64,000 bases of DNA from Pseudoalteromonas undina (GTDB taxonomy: Bacteria > Pseudomonadota > Gammaproteobacteria > Enterobacterales > Alteromonadaceae). The notes beneath the pieces are model-generated. The model was not told the DNA's origin. It saw only the letters and a program-made list of their open reading frames with translations, and searched no databases. Below are positions 19,829 through 29,972 of the stretch, piece after piece (position 1 is the first letter of the stretch; each line of letters begins with the position of its first letter). Location of the stretch: the NCBI RefSeq assembly GCF_000238275.3, contig NZ_AHCF03000003.1, forward strand, positions 806,001 to 870,000, given 5' to 3'. The position numbers were made by a program, and so were the translations under genes.

Positions 19829-20668
19829 GTGACGCCTTCTGTTGAAAACGCTATTACTACAGGTACTAATTTATTAGCATCAAGTAGTGATAGCGCAAAG
19901 TTAGATGCACAAGTTTTACTGCTCAATATTTTACAAAAGCCACGAAGTTATTTATTTACTTGGCCTGAAAAACAGCTCACAGATGAGCAGTATCAGGCAT
20001 TTCAACGTGCCTGTGAACGTCGCTTACAAGGCGAACCTGTTTCGCATATTACCGGCTGTCGTGAATTTTGGAGTTTGCAGCTTGAAGTGAACCCAACAAC
20101 ACTTATCCCTCGACCTGATACAGAAACCTTAGTTGAACTTGCGCTTGAGTGCGAAGTGCCTAAAAACGCGAAAGTACTTGATTTAGGCACAGGCACAGGG
20201 GCAATAGCATTGGCGCTTGGAAGCGAAATGCCCTCATGGGATATTATTGCTGTTGATCGTATTGATGATGCGGTAGCGTTGGCAAAGCGCAACCAACAGC
20301 GATTAGCTATTAATAATGTGACTGTTGAGCAGAGTAACTGGTTCAGTGCGTTAAAAAACAAAAAATTTGATCTAATTGTAACCAATCCACCCTATATAGA
20401 ACATGACGATGTTCACTTACATCAAGGCGACGTGCGCTTTGAACCTTTGTCTGCATTAGTCGCAGATGATGCAGGAATGGCTGATATTAAACAAATAATT
20501 ACACAATCACGTGACTATTTACACGCAAGTGGCTATCTTTTAATTGAACACGGATTTGAGCAAAGTGCAGCTGTGCGTCATATTTTCAATCAAATGGCGT
20601 TTATAAATGTAAGCACAGTGAAAGATCTTGGTAATAACGACCGCGTAACGTTCGGACAATGGCCCTAA
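19829..20668 (+). CDS. prmC: Release factor glutamine methyltransferase
   Basis: SAM-dependent N5-methyltransferase for the GGQ glutamine of RF1/RF2. SAM motif VLDLGTGTGAIALAL and catalytic NPPY in IVTNPPYIEHDD. The start is GTG 19829, two bases after the prfA stop. 279 residues, usual length. Confidence 0.94.
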   Translation: MTPSVENAITTGTNLLASSSDSAKLDAQVLLLNILQKPRSYLFTWPEKQLTDEQYQAFQRACERRLQGEPVSHITGCREFWSLQLEVNPTTLIPRPDTETLVELALECEVPKNAKVLDLGTGTGAIALALGSEMPSWDIIAVDRIDDAVALAKRNQQRLAINNVTVEQSNWFSALKNKKFDLIVTNPPYIEHDDVHLHQGDVRFEPLSALVADDAGMADIKQIITQSRDYLHASGYLLIEHGFEQSAAVRHIFNQMAFINVSTVKDLGNNDRVTFGQWP

Positions 20669-20723
20669 ATTATTTATAGTAGCTCCGTTGTTTGTTTGCA
20701 TATGGTTTAAGGAATTCTATGTG

Positions 20724-22277
20724 ATGGAAGATTTTTTATTTTCAAATGAACAACCACCTGAAGTAGCAAGTGAAGAGCAAGGAACATGGAAAGTTTTAAT
20801 AGTTGATGATGAGCCAGAGGTTCATGCTGTTACCCGTTTAGCATTGAGTGACTTTAAGTTCCAAGATAAACGGTTGGAATTTATTAGCGCATATTCAGGT
20901 GCAGAAGCAAAAAAGTTAATTGATGAGCACCCAGATGCAGCCATCATCCTACTCGATGTTGTTATGGAAACTGACGACGCTGGTTTGCAAGTCGCGAAAT
21001 ACATACGTAATACCGTTAAAAATAATTACATTCGTATCATTTTACGCACTGGTCAACCAGGTCAAGCTCCTGAGCGTCAAGTCATTGTCAATTACGACAT
21101 AAATGACTACAAATCTAAAACAGAACTCACCGCACAAAAACTATTCACCGTGATGATGGCTAGCCTTCGTTCGTATCGCGATATTATTTCTATTGAGCAG
21201 TCACGTGAGGGGCTGGAAAAAATAATAACCGCCTCTCGCAATATTTTTGCAACTCATTCAATGGATAACTTTATTGAAGGGGTTATGCAGCAGCTAACCT
21301 CCTTGCTTAATGTGGCCGACGAAGCTATGTATGCCACTACCTTAGTTGCGCAAAATCCGTCAGAGGAATTAAATAAAAAACTGATTGTTTGCTCTGGCAC
21401 TGGTGATTTTGCTAAGCGCGAAGGGGAAGAGCTAGAAACAGTATTAGCAGCAGATCAACTCTTAGCGTGCCAAGAAGCCCTAGCTAACAAAGCAATTGTT
21501 TATAAAGATGACTATTTGTTTGCCTATTGTAGTAGTAAATTTAATCATAATTCGATGTTATTTGTATCCGGTGTGCCATCGAAGCTGACAGATACGCAAC
21601 GAAATCTAATCGAAATTTTTTCTCAAAATGTGCAGTTGGCATTTGAAAATGTACAATTACACACTGAAGTTGAAGCCACCCAGCAAGAACTTGTCTATCG
21701 TTTAAGCGAAGCAGTTGAACAGCGTTCATGTGAAACGGGTAATCATGTAAAACGGGTTGCTTATATTTGTTATGAACTGGCATTAGCGTATGGATTATCT
21801 GAAGAGCAAGCGAATTTAATTCGCTTTGCCTCGCCTCTACATGATGTGGGTAAAATAGGTATTCCGGATGCTATTTTAAATAAACCCGGTAAATTAAACA
21901 GTGATGAGTGGGAAGTTATGAAAACCCATGCAGGCAAAGGCTACGCCATTTTAAAAGATTCACCGCGTAAAATAGTCAGTGCAGGGGCCTTAATTGCACA
22001 GCAACATCACGAAAAATGGGATGGGTCTGGTTACCCTTGCGGCTTAAAAGGCGAGAGTATCGATATTTTTGCTCGCATAGTGGCATTGGCCGATGTGTAT
22101 GATGCACTGCGTCATAAACGTTGTTATAAAGGTGCGTGGACACTTGAAGAAGCCGTTGCTGAGATCAATGCAAACAAAGGTACGCATTTTGATCCTAAAC
22201 TTGTTGATGTATTCAATGATAAACTTGAAGAACTTGAAGCGGTAATTTTACGCTTTCCTGATAAAACACATAACTAA
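20724..22277 (+). CDS. Response regulator with DUF3369 and HD-GYP domains
   Basis: Likely c-di-GMP phosphodiesterase controlled by phosphorylation. Residues 22-150 form a receiver (acidic VDDE, phospho-acceptor D78 in IILLDVVM, Lys in the YDINDYKSKTE segment). A DUF3369/GAF-like region follows (about 165-320), then an HD-GYP domain with HDVGKIGIPD, HHEKWDGSGYP and ALADVYDALRHK. Start: ATG 20724 (or GTG 20721) with AAGGA at 20709-20713. It sits between prmC and sirB2, which are adjacent in many relatives. No histidine kinase is nearby. Confidence 0.88.
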   Translation: MEDFLFSNEQPPEVASEEQGTWKVLIVDDEPEVHAVTRLALSDFKFQDKRLEFISAYSGAEAKKLIDEHPDAAIILLDVVMETDDAGLQVAKYIRNTVKNNYIRIILRTGQPGQAPERQVIVNYDINDYKSKTELTAQKLFTVMMASLRSYRDIISIEQSREGLEKIITASRNIFATHSMDNFIEGVMQQLTSLLNVADEAMYATTLVAQNPSEELNKKLIVCSGTGDFAKREGEELETVLAADQLLACQEALANKAIVYKDDYLFAYCSSKFNHNSMLFVSGVPSKLTDTQRNLIEIFSQNVQLAFENVQLHTEVEATQQELVYRLSEAVEQRSCETGNHVKRVAYICYELALAYGLSEEQANLIRFASPLHDVGKIGIPDAILNKPGKLNSDEWEVMKTHAGKGYAILKDSPRKIVSAGALIAQQHHEKWDGSGYPCGLKGESIDIFARIVALADVYDALRHKRCYKGAWTLEEAVAEINANKGTHFDPKLVDVFNDKLEELEAVILRFPDKTHN

Positions 22278-22295
22278 ACAGAAGTAACAATACAC

Positions 22296-22670
22296 ATGGA
22301 TTATTTAGCATTAAAACATACGCACATGGCGATTGCGCTAGTGAGTATTATTTTATTTTACGTACGTTCTTTTTCGCGCATGGGCAGTGGCAGCCTTGCT
22401 AAAAATAAAGTGGTTTTCATTGGTAGCCACAGTATAGATACCTTACTAATCATCTCGGCTATTACTTTAATGGCCATGGCTAAAATAAACCCGTTAGAGC
22501 AACTTTGGCTATTAGAAAAAATTATACTGGTGGTTGTTTATATCGCCGTTGGGATTATTAGTGCGAAGCAAACCACAACATTACCTAAAGTTATGTTTTT
22601 AGTGTTTAACACTGCGGTTATCTTAGCTATTGGCTTTTTAGCAACCGCCAAAGCCCCGCTATTGTTGTAA
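22296..22670 (+). CDS. sirB2: SirB2-family inner-membrane protein
   Basis: 124 residues with four membrane helices and the short loops typical of SirB2 (N-terminal LKHTHMAIALVSIILFYVRS). The name comes from an effect on virulence gene expression in Salmonella; the molecular function is unknown. Eighteen bases after the response regulator and part of the hemA-to-kdsA cluster. Confidence 0.85.
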   Translation: MDYLALKHTHMAIALVSIILFYVRSFSRMGSGSLAKNKVVFIGSHSIDTLLIISAITLMAMAKINPLEQLWLLEKIILVVVYIAVGIISAKQTTTLPKVMFLVFNTAVILAIGFLATAKAPLLL

Positions 22671-22686
22671 TTAACAATACTTGCTT

Positions 22687-22713
22687 AAGCTTTACACTAC
22701 AGGTGTAAAGCTT
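22687..22713 (+). terminator. Perfect 11-bp hairpin after sirB2
   Basis: AAGCTTTACAC and GTGTAAAGCTT flank a five-base loop (22698-22702). A weak T-rich stretch follows, so it may be an inefficient terminator or a message-stabilising stem before sirB1. Confidence 0.5.
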
Positions 22714-22799
22714 GCCTCTTTATTTCATTTCTGATTATTGGTATCTAACCTTAAAATTAGGTAAACTACGTGTTCGTTTTCTAGAATGTTGTAGTATGA

Positions 22800-23627
22800 A
22801 TGACCACCCTCGGGTTTGATGAACACGATGAATCTTATATAGAAGATGCCTACGATGATTTTTTGCCACCGGCAATATATCGTTGTATTAAAGCAGAAGC
22901 TAAATGGGACCCTCAAATAGACTTAACACCAAGTCTTGAAATATTGACTGCGTTTGAGCAACAAATAGAGACTATTTGTTCGCAAACACGCGATGCACAT
23001 GATCGTTTAGAACAACTACTTGATTGCTTTTACAGTCAGTGGTTATTTAGTGCGTCAAGCCTTAAAGTACCTGAGTACAAGCTAAACAGTATTAGCTACA
23101 CCTTATCTATGCGCAGTGGTACACCCACGACCTTAGCTATTTTGTTATGCCATTTTTTACAGCATGCAAAACTTGATGCTAGTGTAAGCATAACTCAAGG
23201 CGAAGTGGGCATTCACGTCGCAATGAGCGATGATGAAGGGTACATTGTTGAGCCAAGTAGTGGTCAACAAAGCTGGTATATCATTCCTGAAAATACCAAC
23301 GAAGATAATGCACAAGAGCAAGAGCCTCTTGAGCTTATTTTTGAAGACGAAGTATATAAATTATTTTTAGCGCAACAAAAATGGTCTTTTATTAGTGAGA
23401 ACAAATTTGGTCATGCGTTAACTTGCGTTGATTTGTTAATGGAAATGCTAGGGGATGATCCCTATGAGCGACGCGACAGGGGCTATTTACTAAATCAGCT
23501 AGGTTGCCCTAAAATGGCACGAGATGATTTACAATTTTTTGTTGATGAATGTCCCGACGACCCTGCTATTGAAGTCATCCAACATCAAATCGAAGAACTT
23601 GAAGATAATCATAAAACCCACCATTAA
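22800..23627 (+). CDS. sirB1: SirB1-family transglutaminase-like/TPR protein
   Basis: 275 residues. N-terminal transglutaminase-like core (about 40-170; SYTLSMRSGTPTTLAILL replaces the catalytic region) and a C-terminal tetratricopeptide-like helical part (ERRDRGYLLNQLGCPKMARD). SirB1 proteins are cytosolic and of unknown role; the catalytic triad is not obviously complete. ATG 22796 lies four bases before the start but its frame stops after seven codons. Confidence 0.82.
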   Translation: MTTLGFDEHDESYIEDAYDDFLPPAIYRCIKAEAKWDPQIDLTPSLEILTAFEQQIETICSQTRDAHDRLEQLLDCFYSQWLFSASSLKVPEYKLNSISYTLSMRSGTPTTLAILLCHFLQHAKLDASVSITQGEVGIHVAMSDDEGYIVEPSSGQQSWYIIPENTNEDNAQEQEPLELIFEDEVYKLFLAQQKWSFISENKFGHALTCVDLLMEMLGDDPYERRDRGYLLNQLGCPKMARDDLQFFVDECPDDPAIEVIQHQIEELEDNHKTHH

Positions 23628-23647
23628 AAATAAAAATAGGAAACGTT

Positions 23648-24901
23648 ATGGCTGATCCCCAAACTGCCTTGATCACCAATGATGCTGTTGTACTAGGTTT
23701 ACTGGCGATTATTTTAGGCTTTATTTTTAAAACCTCGTCAAGTCAGCGCCCAGGGCTTGTAACATTTTACAAATATGTGCCTGCATTATTGCTGTGCTAT
23801 TTTTTACCATCGTTGCTAAATACCTTTGGTATTGTTGATGGCTCGCAATCGAGTGTGTATTACGTTGCCTCGCGGTATTTATTACCTGCGTGTTTAATCT
23901 TACTAACTATTAGCATTGATTTAAGAGCGATTATTAATCTAGGCCCTAAAGCATTAATTATGTTCTTAACGGGCACCGCAGGTATTGTGATTGGTGGACC
24001 ATTAGCTATTTTAATTATGAGTGCCGTTTACCCTGAAGCAGTGGGTGGACATGGCCCTGATGCTGTTTGGCGCGGTATGACAACTATTGCGGGCAGCTGG
24101 ATTGGCGGCGGCGCGAACCAAGCGTCTATGAAAGAGATGTTTGAAGTTGGCGGTGATATCTTCTCTGCTATGGTTACTGTCGATGTGATTGTGGCTAATC
24201 TATGGATGGCGGTATTATTATTAATGGCGGCTAACCATAAAGCGATTGATGCCAAAGCGGGGGCCGATACCACTGCGATTGAAGATTTAAAACAGCGTGT
24301 TGAAAAATACCATGCAGAGCATGCCCGTATGCCAACGCTGAATGATTACATGATGATTATTGCTATTGCCTTTGGTATTACTGGTTTAGCACATTTTTGT
24401 GCTGATATTTTAGGACCCTTCTTTGCCAATAACTATGCATGGGCAAAAGAATACAGTTTAAATAGTAAGTTCTTTTGGCTTATTGTTATATCGACCACTA
24501 TAGGCATTAGTTTATCGTTCACTAGAGTGCGTCATATCGAAGCCTTTGGCTCGTCTAAAGTGGCATCAGCATTTTTATATATCTTAGTAGCATCAATTGG
24601 CCTGCATATGAATGTGATGGCGATTTTTGATTCACCAATGTATTTTGTGCTTGGTGCAATTTGGATGCTAACTCACGCCAGCTTAATGCTGATTGTTGCT
24701 AAACTAATTAAAGCGCCGTTATTTTACATGGCTGTTGGCTCTCAGGCCAATGTAGGTGGCGCGGCCTCGGCCCCTGTTGTCGCCGCTGCGTTTCATCCAT
24801 CACTGGCACCGGTAGGCGTTTTATTAGCAGTACTAGGCTATGGTGTAGGTACATATATGGCGTATATTTGTGGATTAATGATGCAAGCAGTTGCACCATA
24901 A
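23648..24901 (+). CDS. DUF819 (YjcL-like) membrane protein
   Basis: 417 residues with about ten membrane helices. TIAGSWIGGGANQASM and the C-terminal GSQANVGGAASAPVVAAAFH are the paired Gly/Asn-rich re-entrant-like motifs of DUF819, which recall sodium-coupled transporter folds. Substrate unknown. It stands between sirB1 and kdsA, nine bases before kdsA, so it is probably co-transcribed with it. Confidence 0.85.
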   Translation: MADPQTALITNDAVVLGLLAIILGFIFKTSSSQRPGLVTFYKYVPALLLCYFLPSLLNTFGIVDGSQSSVYYVASRYLLPACLILLTISIDLRAIINLGPKALIMFLTGTAGIVIGGPLAILIMSAVYPEAVGGHGPDAVWRGMTTIAGSWIGGGANQASMKEMFEVGGDIFSAMVTVDVIVANLWMAVLLLMAANHKAIDAKAGADTTAIEDLKQRVEKYHAEHARMPTLNDYMMIIAIAFGITGLAHFCADILGPFFANNYAWAKEYSLNSKFFWLIVISTTIGISLSFTRVRHIEAFGSSKVASAFLYILVASIGLHMNVMAIFDSPMYFVLGAIWMLTHASLMLIVAKLIKAPLFYMAVGSQANVGGAASAPVVAAAFHPSLAPVGVLLAVLGYGVGTYMAYICGLMMQAVAP

Positions 24902-25765
<864 letters not shown>

Positions 25766-25783
25766 AAAAGTGATTTACTCATT

Positions 25784-25809
25784 AAAAAGCGACTTCGGTC
25801 GCTTTTTTT
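25784..25809 (+). terminator. Terminator of kdsA
   Basis: AAAAAGCGAC, a TTCG tetraloop, then GTCGCTTTTTTT: a textbook intrinsic terminator. Confidence 0.9.
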
Positions 25810-25886
25810 GTGGCTTGAATATACTCTTTCCCAGCATAGGTATATAATTCACCGCATAAGAAAAACTAATTCTAAGCTTGGTTGCC

Positions 25887-26783
25887 ATGTCAAGACGAGT
25901 TCCTCCATTAAACGCGCTAAAAGCTTTTGAAGCTGCAGCCCGTCATTTAAGCTTTACTAAAGCCGCAGAAGAGTTGTATGTGACGCAGGCTGCGGTAAGC
26001 CATCAAATTAAAACCCTCGAAGAGCACTTAGGGTTAAAGTTGTTTTTGCGTAAAAATCGCTCGTTACTTCTAACCGAAGAAGGTCAAGGCTACTTTTTAG
26101 ATATTAAAGAGATTTTTACTCAGCTAATTGACGCAACCGAAAAGCTACTAGCCCGTGGTGCAAAAGGCTCGCTAACAGTGAGTTTAACCCCGAGCTTTGC
26201 GATTCAATGGCTTATTCCTCGATTGAGCTTATTTAACGAGTTACACCCTGAAATTGATGTGCGAATTAAAGCCCAAGATCAGGACGAAAACTCGTTAACA
26301 GACGATGTTGATATTTCAATTTATTATGGTCGCGGTCATTGGAGTGGCGTACAAGCTTATAAATTGCACACTGAATACTTAGTGCCACTGTGTAGCCCAT
26401 TATTGTTAAGTGGCCCTAGAGCGCTTAATCAACCAAGTGATTTAGCAAACCATACCTTGTTGCATGACACCACTCGTAAAAACTGGAAAACGTGGATGAA
26501 AACCGCGGGTGTTCGCAACGTACAAGTTAACCAAGGGCCTATTTTTAGTCATTCATCTATGGTGCTGCAAGCTGCGGTACATGGCCAAGGTGTTGCAATT
26601 GGTAATAGTGTTTTAGCAAAACCAGATATTGATGCAGGTCGATTAGTGATCCCGTTTAATCACAGTTTAGAAAGTAAAAACGCCTATTATTTGGTGATCC
26701 GTGAGTCGCAAAATGAATTAGGTAAAATTGTGTCATTTAAAGATTGGATGTTAAGCCTAGTTGAGCAGGAGCAAGAATATTAA
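25887..26783 (+). CDS. gcvA: LysR-type regulator GcvA
   Basis: 298 residues. The helix-turn-helix region LNALKAFEAAARHLSFTKAA and VTQAAVSHQIKTLEEHLG is very close to E. coli GcvA, the glycine-cleavage regulator, and the neighbours (ygdD, rlmM) are those of E. coli gcvA. A C-terminal LysR substrate-binding domain follows. Start ATG 25887 (MSRRVPPLNAL); the upstream TTG 25878 is less likely. Whether it controls gcv genes here is inferred. Confidence 0.85.
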   Translation: MSRRVPPLNALKAFEAAARHLSFTKAAEELYVTQAAVSHQIKTLEEHLGLKLFLRKNRSLLLTEEGQGYFLDIKEIFTQLIDATEKLLARGAKGSLTVSLTPSFAIQWLIPRLSLFNELHPEIDVRIKAQDQDENSLTDDVDISIYYGRGHWSGVQAYKLHTEYLVPLCSPLLLSGPRALNQPSDLANHTLLHDTTRKNWKTWMKTAGVRNVQVNQGPIFSHSSMVLQAAVHGQGVAIGNSVLAKPDIDAGRLVIPFNHSLESKNAYYLVIRESQNELGKIVSFKDWMLSLVEQEQEY

Positions 26784-27439
26784 TGAGCATTGAATGGGTT
26801 AAAAGCAGTCAGCAACCTGCAATCGCACAGTTTATATTTGCGCATGGTGCAGGGGCTGGCAGTGATTCTGAGTTTATGCAAACCATGGCCAAACAGCTCA
26901 GTGAGTATGGTATTGACGTTGGGCTGTTTGATTTTGAATACATGCAAATTGCTAAACAAACCAATAAACGTCGCCCACCAGAGCGAGCACCAAAATTACT
27001 TACATATTTTGATCATATACTTACTCAAGCTGATGCAAATTTACCGCTATTTATAGGGGGTAAATCAATGGGCGGGCGCATGGCGTCTATGCTTGCTTGC
27101 TCAACCTCGCATGCTGTTTTAGGTGTACTTGCGTTTGGTTATCCGTTTCATCCACCGGGCAAGCCAGAAAAGCTCCGAACAGATCACTTTGCAGACATAC
27201 CATGTCCTTTTTTAGTACTACAAGGTGAACGAGACACCTTTGGCACCCGTGAAGAGCTTGCCACAATGGCAATGCCAAAACAGCCGCAGTATATATGGTT
27301 AACTGATGGTGACCACTCACTAAAACCACGTAAAAAAAGTGGTATAACCGAGCAACAAAACCTTAATGTTGCAGCAATGCAGGCGGCTAACTTTATCAAA
27401 AGCACCATTGAGAATGTAAAAGAGGAAAAACATGATTAA
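26783..27439 (+). CDS. Alpha/beta-hydrolase, KANL3/Tex30-like
   Basis: 218 residues. Oxyanion-side motif FAHGAGAGSDSEFM, nucleophile Ser in GGKSMGGRMAS, Asp in LQGERDTFG and His in WLTDGDHSLKP form a complete catalytic set. The GSMGGR-type elbow and short length fit the KANL3/Tex30 (dienelactone-hydrolase-like) group. Substrate unknown. Its ATG overlaps the gcvA stop and its end overlaps ygdD, so the genes are translationally coupled. Confidence 0.82.
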   Translation: MSIEWVKSSQQPAIAQFIFAHGAGAGSDSEFMQTMAKQLSEYGIDVGLFDFEYMQIAKQTNKRRPPERAPKLLTYFDHILTQADANLPLFIGGKSMGGRMASMLACSTSHAVLGVLAFGYPFHPPGKPEKLRTDHFADIPCPFLVLQGERDTFGTREELATMAMPKQPQYIWLTDGDHSLKPRKKSGITEQQNLNVAAMQAANFIKSTIENVKEEKHD

Positions 27440-27800
27440 ACTATTTTTACTCGCAGGCAGCTTTTTTTGTATGCTTTCAGTGATACTGGGCGCATTTGCT
27501 GCCCATGGTTTAAAAAGTCGCTTATCAGATTACGCTATTGGTATTTTTAAAACCGCCGCCGAGTATCAAATGGTACATGGGCTGGCACTGATTGCAGTGG
27601 CAATCTTAATAAAGTGGGGCATTAACTTAAGCATGGCAGGTGGTTTTTTTATAGCGGGTACACTGTTATTTAGTGGCAGCTTATATTTACTGGCTTTAAC
27701 CGGCTTAAAGTGGCTGGGCCCAATTACACCACTAGGTGGACTGTGTTTTATTATTGGTTGGATAGTTATTTTAGTGCAAGTTGCACGATTTAAGTTTTAA
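27432..27800 (+). CDS. ygdD: DUF423 membrane protein YgdD
   Basis: 122 residues and four membrane helices. GAFAAHGLK near residue 20 and the C-terminal TPLGGLCFIIGW are the DUF423 signatures. Function unknown. Overlaps the upstream hydrolase by eight bases; the gcvA-ygdD-rlmM order is conserved with E. coli apart from the inserted hydrolase. Confidence 0.85.
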   Translation: MIKLFLLAGSFFCMLSVILGAFAAHGLKSRLSDYAIGIFKTAAEYQMVHGLALIAVAILIKWGINLSMAGGFFIAGTLLFSGSLYLLALTGLKWLGPITPLGGLCFIIGWIVILVQVARFKF

Positions 27801-27817
27801 AGAGTTTAAGGGTTAAT

Positions 27818-28903
27818 ATGTCTAGTGTTGTGATTTACTGTCGTAGTGGTTTTGAAAGCGATGCCGCTGCTGAAATAACGTTTCACGCCGCCGAGCAAGG
27901 GTTTGCTGGGTATGTAAAAGCAAAACCAAATACCGGTTATGTTATTTATGAATGTTTTGAAGCGCAGTACAGCGACGAAATAATCAAAAAAGTTGATTTT
28001 AAAAATATGGTATTTGCACGCCAATGGTTTGCCGGTAACCTGATAGAAAATATGCCATTAGAGGATAGAGTGGGCGCTATTGTAGATGCCGCAAAAGACT
28101 TTACTTTATGCTCTGAACTACGAGTAGAAACACCCGATACCAACGAGGGCAAGGAGTTACTGACTTTTTGTAAAAAGATATCAACTCCGCTTAAAAAAGC
28201 GCTCGAGAAACAAAATACCGTATTGCGTGAACCAAAAGCCAATCGTCCAGTAATGCATGTGCTGTTTTTAGCTAATAATACTGCGTATGTGGGTCACTCT
28301 TATAGCTATAACAACTCACCTTTCTTTATGGGGATTCTGCGTTTACGTATGCCAAACGATGGCCCAAGCCGCTCAACCCTTAAGTTAGATGAAGCATTTA
28401 ATGTATTTATTCCTGAGCAGCAGCGTGAGTCAAGAGTGCAAGCTGGCATGCGCAGCGTTGATTTAGGTGCTTGCCCAGGTGGTTGGACTTATCAGTTGGT
28501 TCGCCGTGGTATGTTTGTTAGCGCGATAGATAATGGCCCAATGAATGAAAGTTTAATGGAAACAGGGCAAGTAAAACATTTTAGAGAAGATGGTTTTAAA
28601 TACCGCCCAGAAAAAAGAAACATAACCTGGTTAGTTTGCGATATGGTAGAAAAACCAACGAAAGTAACTAACTTGATGATTGACTGGGCAGTAAACGCCT
28701 ATGCAAAAGAGCTTATTTTTAATCTAAAACTACCGATGAAAAAACGCTTTGATAGTGTGTATGAATGTCTAAAAATGATTAGAGAGGAAATGGTGAAGTT
28801 CGGTATCAGCTATGAATTACAAGCTAAGCATTTGTACCATGATCGTGAAGAGATAACGGTGCACTTAAACGTAATTAAAGTACCACAAAGCTTATATAGT
28901 TAA
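27818..28903 (+). CDS. rlmM: 23S rRNA (cytidine-2498-2'-O)-methyltransferase
   Basis: 361 residues. N-terminal THUMP-like region, then a Rossmann methyltransferase with DLGACPGGWTYQLVRRG as SAM motif and the catalytic Lys/Asp set (LVCDMVEKP, LKLPMKKRFD). Methylates C2498 in the peptidyl-transferase centre region of 23S rRNA. Confidence 0.93.
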   Translation: MSSVVIYCRSGFESDAAAEITFHAAEQGFAGYVKAKPNTGYVIYECFEAQYSDEIIKKVDFKNMVFARQWFAGNLIENMPLEDRVGAIVDAAKDFTLCSELRVETPDTNEGKELLTFCKKISTPLKKALEKQNTVLREPKANRPVMHVLFLANNTAYVGHSYSYNNSPFFMGILRLRMPNDGPSRSTLKLDEAFNVFIPEQQRESRVQAGMRSVDLGACPGGWTYQLVRRGMFVSAIDNGPMNESLMETGQVKHFREDGFKYRPEKRNITWLVCDMVEKPTKVTNLMIDWAVNAYAKELIFNLKLPMKKRFDSVYECLKMIREEMVKFGISYELQAKHLYHDREEITVHLNVIKVPQSLYS

Positions 28904-28918
28904 TTGATTAGCGAGTAT

Positions 28919-28948
28919 AAAAAATGGGCCAAGAGGCCCATTTTTTTT
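28919..28948. terminator. Bidirectional terminator between rlmM and cysZ
   Basis: AAAAAATGGGCC, loop AAGA, GGCCCATTTTTTTT: a perfect stem with A/T runs on both sides, placed between convergent genes. It overlaps the cysZ stop codon by two bases. Confidence 0.9.
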
Positions 28949-29675
28949 AACTACGATATTGTGGTCGGTAATGCTCAACCCATAACCGTGTAGCGCCGCA
29001 CACTGCCACAGGCATCACAATTAAATTTATAAATGGGATAGCGGTTAGCAGCATCACTGCAAAGCCAAACCCGTAAGATAAGCCTTGTTTGCTTTTTAAG
29101 TCATTTTTCATTTGAGTGAAGCTAACTTTGTGGTTATCAAAAGCATAATCTTTATATTGCACCGCATACATCCAGCAGGTAAAAAGCACCCAGAGCACTT
29201 GGCCTATTACCGGTAACACCCACAATAGAATAAAAAAGCCAATAGCGCGCGGGAGGTAGTAGCAAAGCTTAGTCCATTCTCGGCCTAGCATTCGCGGCAC
29301 ATCTTTGACTAAATCAGCTAATCCATCGTCGTTAATTTTTTGACCAGTTAAATACAGCTCAACTTTTTCACTTAGCAAGCCATTAAAAGGTGCGGCGATA
29401 AAGTTAGTAATAACGGTAAATAACATACTGTAACTAAACAGCACCACCAGTACAGCAATTGGCCACATTAACCATTCGAGCCAACTAAGCCATTCTGGAA
29501 GCATTGAATTTACAGCGTTAAAGCCATCACTCAGCCAGCCAAATAAAAAGAATAAGGAGCTACCAAATAATAAAATATTAATAAGTAGGGGGATTAGTAC
29601 AAAGCGTTTTAGTCCTTTTTGACTAATTAACTTAAACCCGGAAAAAAAATATTCCATACCTTGCGTTATTTGCAC
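28947..29675 (-). CDS. cysZ: CysZ/EI24-family sulfate transport protein
   Basis: 242 residues. Starts QITQGMEYFFSGFKLISQKG, followed by four or more long hydrophobic segments and the conserved RFVLIPLLINILLF. CysZ moves sulfate into the cytoplasm for cysteine synthesis. Length and N terminus match E. coli CysZ. The 276 bases upstream are A+T-rich with no gene. Confidence 0.88.
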   Translation of the reverse strand: MQITQGMEYFFSGFKLISQKGLKRFVLIPLLINILLFGSSLFFLFGWLSDGFNAVNSMLPEWLSWLEWLMWPIAVLVVLFSYSMLFTVITNFIAAPFNGLLSEKVELYLTGQKINDDGLADLVKDVPRMLGREWTKLCYYLPRAIGFFILLWVLPVIGQVLWVLFTCWMYAVQYKDYAFDNHKVSFTQMKNDLKSKQGLSYGFGFAVMLLTAIPFINLIVMPVAVCGATRLWVEHYRPQYRS

Positions 29676-29972
29676 ACTAACCTCATCGATTATTTATCTT
29701 TTGGCTATTATAAATAGCCTGATGATTTTAAACAGTACTTTTAAGTAACAAAGTATTTAATAAAGGGTATTTCAAATAGAATGATAATAAATTGCTAGCT
29801 TGGGCAATTACTTTGAATTCTTCGAAAGTGCTTAATGAAATAAAATGCTCAGCAATAGACAAAATTACCATAGATGCTAATTTCAATATTATGTATAGTC
29901 AAAAGACTATAATAAATTATTATATAGAATATAGCGGCGCATTTAGCGTAAGTGACTGTTGAGGAATATAAT

